A DNA stretch of 64,000 nt from Terribacillus halophilus (GTDB lineage: Bacteria > Bacillota > Bacilli > Bacillales > Amphibacillaceae). Shown here piece after piece: positions 60,294 through 64,000 of the stretch. The notes beneath the pieces were generated by a model, which saw nothing but the letters and a program-made list of their open reading frames with translations, did no database searches and was not told where the DNA came from. Both the position numbers and the translations under genes were made by a program. The first letter of the stretch is position 1. The number at the start of each line of letters is the position of its first letter. Location of the stretch: assembly GCF_900101385.1 (NCBI RefSeq), contig NZ_FMZB01000001.1, positions 248,001-312,000 on the forward strand. The letters run 5' to 3'.

Positions 60294-60320
60294 ATACCCC
60301 TCCTAATTAGGAGGGGTATT
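60294..60320. terminator. Bidirectional terminator between galE and GNAT genes
   Basis: Perfect 26-base palindrome ATACCCCTCC-TAATTA-GGAGGGGTAT followed by T-rich sequence on both sides. Confidence 0.85.
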
Positions 60321-60803
60321 TTCTTTTGCATAAACAAGCACCTGCTTGTTATGGCGTTCAATCGTTTTCCAGACTTGCATACCCAGCTTCTCTGCTACCT
60401 TGCAGGAGGCAGTGTTATCAGGGTATATCAGGGCTATGACCCGTTTGCTACCCAGTGTAGAAGCGATATCTTTGAACGCCGCCGCAGCCTCGGTGGCAAA
60501 CCCTTTCCCCCAATGATTCGGAGCGATCCAATAGCCGATTTCCAGTTCCATCACACCGTCAACTTCCTGTGGAACCAATCCGGCATGTCCAATTGGCTTT
60601 CCTGTTTCTTTTTCGATCAGAACTTGCAGCCCAAGCGGCTGATGGGACAAGTTCCAGTTAAAAAACAAGCGTGCGCCTTCTTTGGTTCTTGGTTTTCCGT
60701 TTCCGATATAACGGACGACCCGAGGGTCACTGACCAAGCTCTCAAGGAAAGGCAAATCCTCTGTCATATAAGGTCGGATGAACAGCCGTTTTGTTTCATG
60801 CAT
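60303..60803 (-). CDS. GNAT family N-acetyltransferase (RimJ/RimL type)
   Basis: 166 residues from the ATG at 60803, which has AAAGGAGG seven bases upstream; a longer frame to 60869 lacks a site. TKRLFIRPYMTEDLPFLESLV is the standard start of acetyltransferase_3 proteins, HAGLVPQE and ELEIGYWIAPNHWGKGFATEA hold the acetyl-CoA site, and DNTASCKVAEKLGMQ the C-terminal motif. Related enzymes acetylate ribosomal proteins, amino acids or antibiotics; the target here is unknown. Convergent with galE. Confidence 0.9.
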   Translation of the reverse strand: MHETKRLFIRPYMTEDLPFLESLVSDPRVVRYIGNGKPRTKEGARLFFNWNLSHQPLGLQVLIEKETGKPIGHAGLVPQEVDGVMELEIGYWIAPNHWGKGFATEAAAAFKDIASTLGSKRVIALIYPDNTASCKVAEKLGMQVWKTIERHNKQVLVYAKENTPPN

Positions 60804-60921
60804 GTTATTTGCCTCCTTTTTAGCATCAGAATGCTTAGAAGTAGTTGTTTCAGGTAATAAGTAATCCATATAGTGGTATTATTACTATAGCAGGTCATAC
60901 ATAGATAAAGGAGTGGGAAAA

Positions 60922-61791
60922 GTGGCAGAAGCGAAATTATTTCTCGATGCGAAGCAAAGCTTAGCCGAAGGTCCTTTTTGGCGGGAAGAGACGGAGGAAC
61001 TGTATTGGGTGGATATCAATGGACAGTCAATCCATATATACAATACAAAAACGAACGAGAAGCGGGAAATACCAGTCGATCAAAAAGTTGGAGCGGCCAT
61101 CCTGAAGAAAGATGGCGGAATGATTTTGGCATTGGAAAATGGTATTTATGAAACAGACAGCGAACTGAAAGCAAAAGTGCTGCTGCATAGTCCGGAAACC
61201 GACAGACCATCCAATCGCTTCAATGATGGCAAGGCCGATCCATACGGCAGGATCTGGGCAGGAACGATGCCAGCGAAAGGCAGCGACTATAAAGGAGCTT
61301 TTTACCGGATGGAGTTGGATCAGACACTGACACGTGTCATTGATGGAATCGGCAACTCCAATGGTCTTGCCTGGAGTCCGGATCACAAGTATTTTTATTA
61401 CATCGATACACCGACGGGCGAGGTACAATGTTTCGATTACGATGGAGAAACAGGGGAAATCAGCAATCCGCGGATAGCGGTCTCATTCAAGGACGGAAAA
61501 CCCGACGGCATGACAATCGACGAAGAAGGAAAACTATGGATCGCCCATTACGGCGGATCCAAGGTCTCGCGCTGGAACCCAGCAACAGGCGAGCGACTAG
61601 AGGACGTGCATCTGCCGGTCAGTCAAGTGACAAGCTGTACTTTCGGCGGTCCAGAGCGGAAGACATTGTACATCACGACAGCAAGACAGAACCTGACCGA
61701 AGAAGATTTGGAAAAACAACCTCTTGCTGGCGGGATATTCGTATATGAAACCGATGTAGTGGGAGCACCAAGCTACAGATTCGGAAAATAG
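60922..61791 (+). CDS. SMP-30/gluconolactonase/LRE family protein
   Basis: 289 residues from GTG 60922, eight bases after AAAGGAG; the GTG at 60913 overlaps that site. A six-bladed propeller with SLAEGPFWREE (metal-binding Glu), RFNDGKADPYGRIWAGTM (Asn and Asp), GNSNGLAWSPDHKYFYYIDT and KPDGMTIDEEGKLWIAHY. These divalent-metal enzymes hydrolyse sugar lactones such as gluconolactone. A metabolic link to the sugar genes nearby is possible but unproven. Monocistronic with a terminator. Confidence 0.92.
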   Translation: MAEAKLFLDAKQSLAEGPFWREETEELYWVDINGQSIHIYNTKTNEKREIPVDQKVGAAILKKDGGMILALENGIYETDSELKAKVLLHSPETDRPSNRFNDGKADPYGRIWAGTMPAKGSDYKGAFYRMELDQTLTRVIDGIGNSNGLAWSPDHKYFYYIDTPTGEVQCFDYDGETGEISNPRIAVSFKDGKPDGMTIDEEGKLWIAHYGGSKVSRWNPATGERLEDVHLPVSQVTSCTFGGPERKTLYITTARQNLTEEDLEKQPLAGGIFVYETDVVGAPSYRFGK

Positions 61792-61793
61792 CA

Positions 61794-61818
61794 AAAAACC
61801 GGCGGATGCCGGTTTTTC
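61794..61818 (+). terminator. SMP-30 gene terminator
   Basis: AAAAACCGGC/GCCGGTTTTT perfect stem with GGAT loop. Confidence 0.9.
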
Positions 61819-61829
61819 GCTTTTTAATA

Positions 61830-61958
61830 TTAGAAGTCCGAATGCACTGGTGCGTTAGGCAAATGGCCTTTAATAGCTTGATCAGAGAATGAATAACCTG
61901 CTACTGAACTAACTATAGCTGCAAGTACTAGAAATGCTGCAATGCGTTTCTTTGTCAT
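61830..61958 (-). CDS. Phr-type signalling pre-propeptide
   Basis: A 42-residue ORF. MTKKRIAAFLVLAAIVSSVAG is a secretion signal; the rest, YSFSDQAIKGHLPNAPVHSDF, contains the pro-region and presumed mature peptide. It starts five bases after the rap stop codon, and its near-ideal ribosome site AAGGAGGTGAT overlaps that stop. Phr precursors of Bacillus have this size, signal and position, and are cut outside the cell to a 5-6 residue C-terminal or internal peptide that is re-imported by Opp and inhibits the cognate Rap. The mature form may be VHSDF or PVHSDF, with His at a position often basic; this is a guess. Confidence 0.8.
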   Translation of the reverse strand: MTKKRIAAFLVLAAIVSSVAGYSFSDQAIKGHLPNAPVHSDF

Positions 61959-61963
61959 TGTTA

Positions 61964-63061
61964 TCACCTCCTTGAATGGAACATGACAATATTGTTCTGA
62001 TATCCCAAAGCTAAACGGTAATAATAATTCGCCTTTTCGAAATTCTTTTCGTTGCTGTAGTAGGTAGCGATTTCGTCAGCGTATTTCTGCAGTTCGTACA
62101 TTCTGTTATGCTCTTTAAAGTAATCAATAGCATTCTTCAGCGTAGCGGTATAACTGCTAGGGTCCATATTTGCGGAATATAGGGTTTTGAAATGCCAGTA
62201 GACATCCTGGTCCCTGTCTTTCTCCAAACGTTTCATCCCTACTTCACACAACTGTTTTCCCTTTTCAAACTGCTCTTCAGCAAAGGCTATCTTAGCTAAT
62301 AGATAGAGGGTAGCTGTGTAGTTTTCGAATTCTTCATACGGTAATGTCTTCTCTAAATAACGTTTCGCTGCTGAATATAGTCCTTTGTTTTCATAGAGTA
62401 AACCAAGATTATGGTAAATACTCACCTGTACCATTTCATCATGTTTTGTATTCGTATCCTGCAAAGCAGAATGCAGGTATTCTTCAGCTAAATCAAATTC
62501 TCCCATATCAATATAGTTCAAAGCGATTAGAATCTTAGCCCTCGTCAGCTTCTTCTCATAAGCCGGATACAGCTGATAGATATAAATCGCCTTCTCGGCA
62601 TAAATAGCAGATCGATTCGTGTAATCTAGATAATAAAGCGCGGAAGCAAACAAATCGAAGAATTCCGCTTTTTCGATGTCATCATGGATATAGCCGAGAT
62701 AAGGTTCGACTTGGCCGTATTCTTCGATGGCGTTGTAATAGTCTTTTGTCGAGTAAAGGTACATGCCTTTGAACAGGTGCAGGTAATAGAGATGTTCTTC
62801 TTTGAGGTAAGGGGAAAAGCCTTCTACTTGGCTGATAAGTTTTTCAGCATCTCCATAATTCTTGCAGAGAATATGATGGCGGCTATGAATCAGAAGTGCC
62901 AGCTTGACGACGTCGTCATTCGCTTCTCCTTTAGCGAGCTGTTCGGATACTTCCGTTTTCAGCTTTTCCGCTGCTTGGACTTTTTTCAATTTGATGTTCA
63001 TATACCACAAATTGAGCAGTTCCCTTAGCTCTTCTGAGTTGAATGTGACGTCAGAACGCAT
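61964..63061 (-). CDS. Rap family TPR response-regulator aspartate phosphatase or inhibitor
   Basis: 365 residues, close to the usual 370-380 of Rap proteins. The N-terminal three-helix region (LRELLNLWYMNIKLKKVQAAEKL) and at least six TPR repeats (about 95-360, e.g. YHNLGLLYENKGLYSAAKRYLEK) match the Rap/RRNPP plan. There is no DNA-binding helix-turn-helix at the N-terminus, so it is a Rap rather than a PlcR/NprR/AimR type. Raps dephosphorylate Spo0F~P or block ComA/DegU. Which target applies is unknown. The downstream 42-residue gene is the probable inhibitory Phr. Start ATG lacks a strong ribosome site (AGGGAGTG). Confidence 0.88.
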   Translation of the reverse strand: MRSDVTFNSEELRELLNLWYMNIKLKKVQAAEKLKTEVSEQLAKGEANDDVVKLALLIHSRHHILCKNYGDAEKLISQVEGFSPYLKEEHLYYLHLFKGMYLYSTKDYYNAIEEYGQVEPYLGYIHDDIEKAEFFDLFASALYYLDYTNRSAIYAEKAIYIYQLYPAYEKKLTRAKILIALNYIDMGEFDLAEEYLHSALQDTNTKHDEMVQVSIYHNLGLLYENKGLYSAAKRYLEKTLPYEEFENYTATLYLLAKIAFAEEQFEKGKQLCEVGMKRLEKDRDQDVYWHFKTLYSANMDPSSYTATLKNAIDYFKEHNRMYELQKYADEIATYYSNEKNFEKANYYYRLALGYQNNIVMFHSRR

Positions 63062-63207
63062 CAGTTACACTCCCTAGTCTGTAAGATTTTGCCTAAAACA
63101 AGCATAGCATGTTTTCTAGTGGATTTTTATTGGGAAAGTAGGTCGAATTTTGCGACATTATTTGGCGTTTAATAGGAAGAAGCCATGAAAGCAGGAAAGT
63201 TGTCTAT

Positions 63208-63234
63208 AAAAAAACACCTCCGTAGATGGAGGTG
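63208..63234 (-). terminator. MATE gene terminator
   Basis: CACCTCC/GGAGGTG stem (63215-63221 with 63228-63234) followed by T7 on the minus strand. It overlaps no gene; the MATE stop is just upstream. Confidence 0.85.
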
Positions 63235-63235
63235 C

Positions 63236-64000
63236 TCAAACAGCTATTTGCTCTTGGTTGCGCTGGATGAATCGCAGCCGCAGGAAAAAGCCGATCGCAG
63301 CACAAGTCAAGCCGAGCGTGATGCCGACCCAGAAACCAAACGGCTCCAGTGTCGTGAAGCGGGACAATAGATAGCCACTCGGCAGACCGACGATCCAGTA
63401 AGAAATGAAAGCAATGATAAACGGGATGGTAACGTCTTTATAGCCGCGCAGCACGCCTTGAAGGGAAGCTTGAGCTGCGTCGGAAAACTGATACATGATG
63501 GCAAACAGCATGAACTGCATGGCAAGCAGGACGACAGCACGATCAGATGTATAGAAGTAGCTGATCTGTTCCCGGAAGATGAACAACAGCAAGCTCAATA
63601 TACCGATGATGACAAGGGCGGAACTGACCCCAAGGATGGCGTATTGTTTCGCGTGGTTCATCCTTCGAGCGCCGACTTCATAGGAGACAACGATCGTCAT
63701 TCCGATCGAGATGCTGAGCGGTACCATGAACATCAATGTCGTGAAGTTCAACGCTGTCTGATGGGCAGCAATGATGGTCGTATCGAACAAAGAACCCATG
63801 AGCAGGGTGACGACACTGAAGATGCTTGCTTCAAAAAACGTACTCAGCCCCATCGGCACCCCGATTTTCAATTGTTCTTTCCAAGCCTGGAATGAAATCT
63901 TATACCAGCGGACGAACAAATAATGCGTACGCATTTCTTTCAATTTAAATGTCAGGAAAACACTGGTACCGAATATGAACCAATACGTAAACGCTGTTGC
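63236..64000 (-). CDS. MATE family efflux transporter, C-terminal part
   Basis: The frame is open to the window edge, so the true start lies beyond base 64000; about 254 C-terminal residues are visible. Roughly seven helices with WKEQLKIGVPMGLSTFFEASIF (start of the second MATE half), LSISIGMTIVVSYEVGARRM and LQGVLRGYKDVTIPFIIAFISYW. These are typical of NorM/YeeO-like MATE exporters that use Na+ or H+ to expel cationic drugs or metabolites. Substrate unknown. A terminator follows. Confidence 0.92.
   Translation of the reverse strand, partial: ATAFTYWFIFGTSVFLTFKLKEMRTHYLFVRWYKISFQAWKEQLKIGVPMGLSTFFEASIFSVVTLLMGSLFDTTIIAAHQTALNFTTLMFMVPLSISIGMTIVVSYEVGARRMNHAKQYAILGVSSALVIIGILSLLLFIFREQISYFYTSDRAVVLLAMQFMLFAIMYQFSDAAQASLQGVLRGYKDVTIPFIIAFISYWIVGLPSGYLLSRFTTLEPFGFWVGITLGLTCAAIGFFLRLRFIQRNQEQIAV

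Noticed and set aside
63141-63157. Inverted pair of Spo0A-like boxes upstream of rap (GGTCGAA and TGCGACA)
   Set aside because: Each half deviates from TGTCGAA and the -10 is not clear, so the match is too weak to call.

Overview
The window reads as a chromosomal stretch of a spore-forming Bacillaceae bacterium (low/mid GC Firmicute). The reasons are strong AGGAGG ribosome binding sites, an Abh/AbrB-type regulator, a Rap-Phr cassette, Spo0A boxes, Bacillus-type small proteins (DUF1659, DUF2922, YvrJ, DUF2536) and a complete Gram-positive wall teichoic acid (WTA) set. A genus such as Terribacillus is only a guess. No rRNA, tRNA, CRISPR array, IS element or prophage was seen.

Layout. 1-6.1 kb: end of an acyltransferase, a YknW/YknX-like pair, a GT4 glycosyltransferase and a secreted lysozyme-like/SH3/CWB2 protein. 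6.2-8.1 kb: Abh-like regulator, then an SDR dehydrogenase divergent from a TetR regulator. 8.1-11.5 kb (minus): a probable three-component surface glycosylation operon (GT2, GT-C-like membrane protein, two small DMT proteins). 11.7-15.7 kb: MurJ-like flippase, Wzy/ligase-like protein and an Alg14/Alg13-type split glycosyltransferase. 15.8-36.5 kb: the WTA region, with tagO, tagD-tagB divergent from tagF, two GW-module autolysins (glucosaminidase and amidase), a TarS-like and two tandem TagE/TarM-like glycosyltransferases, tagA, tagG-tagH and an LCP ligase. 36.7-37.4 kb: three small Bacillus proteins. 37.4-41.6 kb (minus): a SARP-type response regulator and a double-kinase hybrid sensor. 41.6-53.0 kb: a giant Cna-type LPXTG adhesin that has lost its 5' end, a class D sortase and an LPNTS-anchored protein. 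53.1-55.7 kb: AEC transporter and a CitM-type citrate transporter with a cre site. 55.8-56.83 kb: a ten-copy hairpin array. 56.8-64 kb: housekeeping genes (fructokinase, GalE, YciI, SMP-30, two GNATs), Rap-Phr and a truncated MATE transporter.

How it works together. TagO and TagA start the linkage unit, TagB primes it, TagD supplies CDP-glycerol, TagF polymerises, TarS/TagE-like enzymes glycosylate, TagGH exports, and the LCP protein may attach the polymer. The two autolysins probably bind teichoic acids through GW modules. Upstream of most of these genes lie TGTWAH half-sites phased at 11 bp (WalR/PhoP-type boxes). Five envelope genes also carry a Spo0A box, in four cases 19-26 bases after a candidate -10. 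This suggests envelope polymer synthesis is tied to cell-wall or phosphate sensing and to entry into stationary phase, where the Rap-Phr pair would also act.
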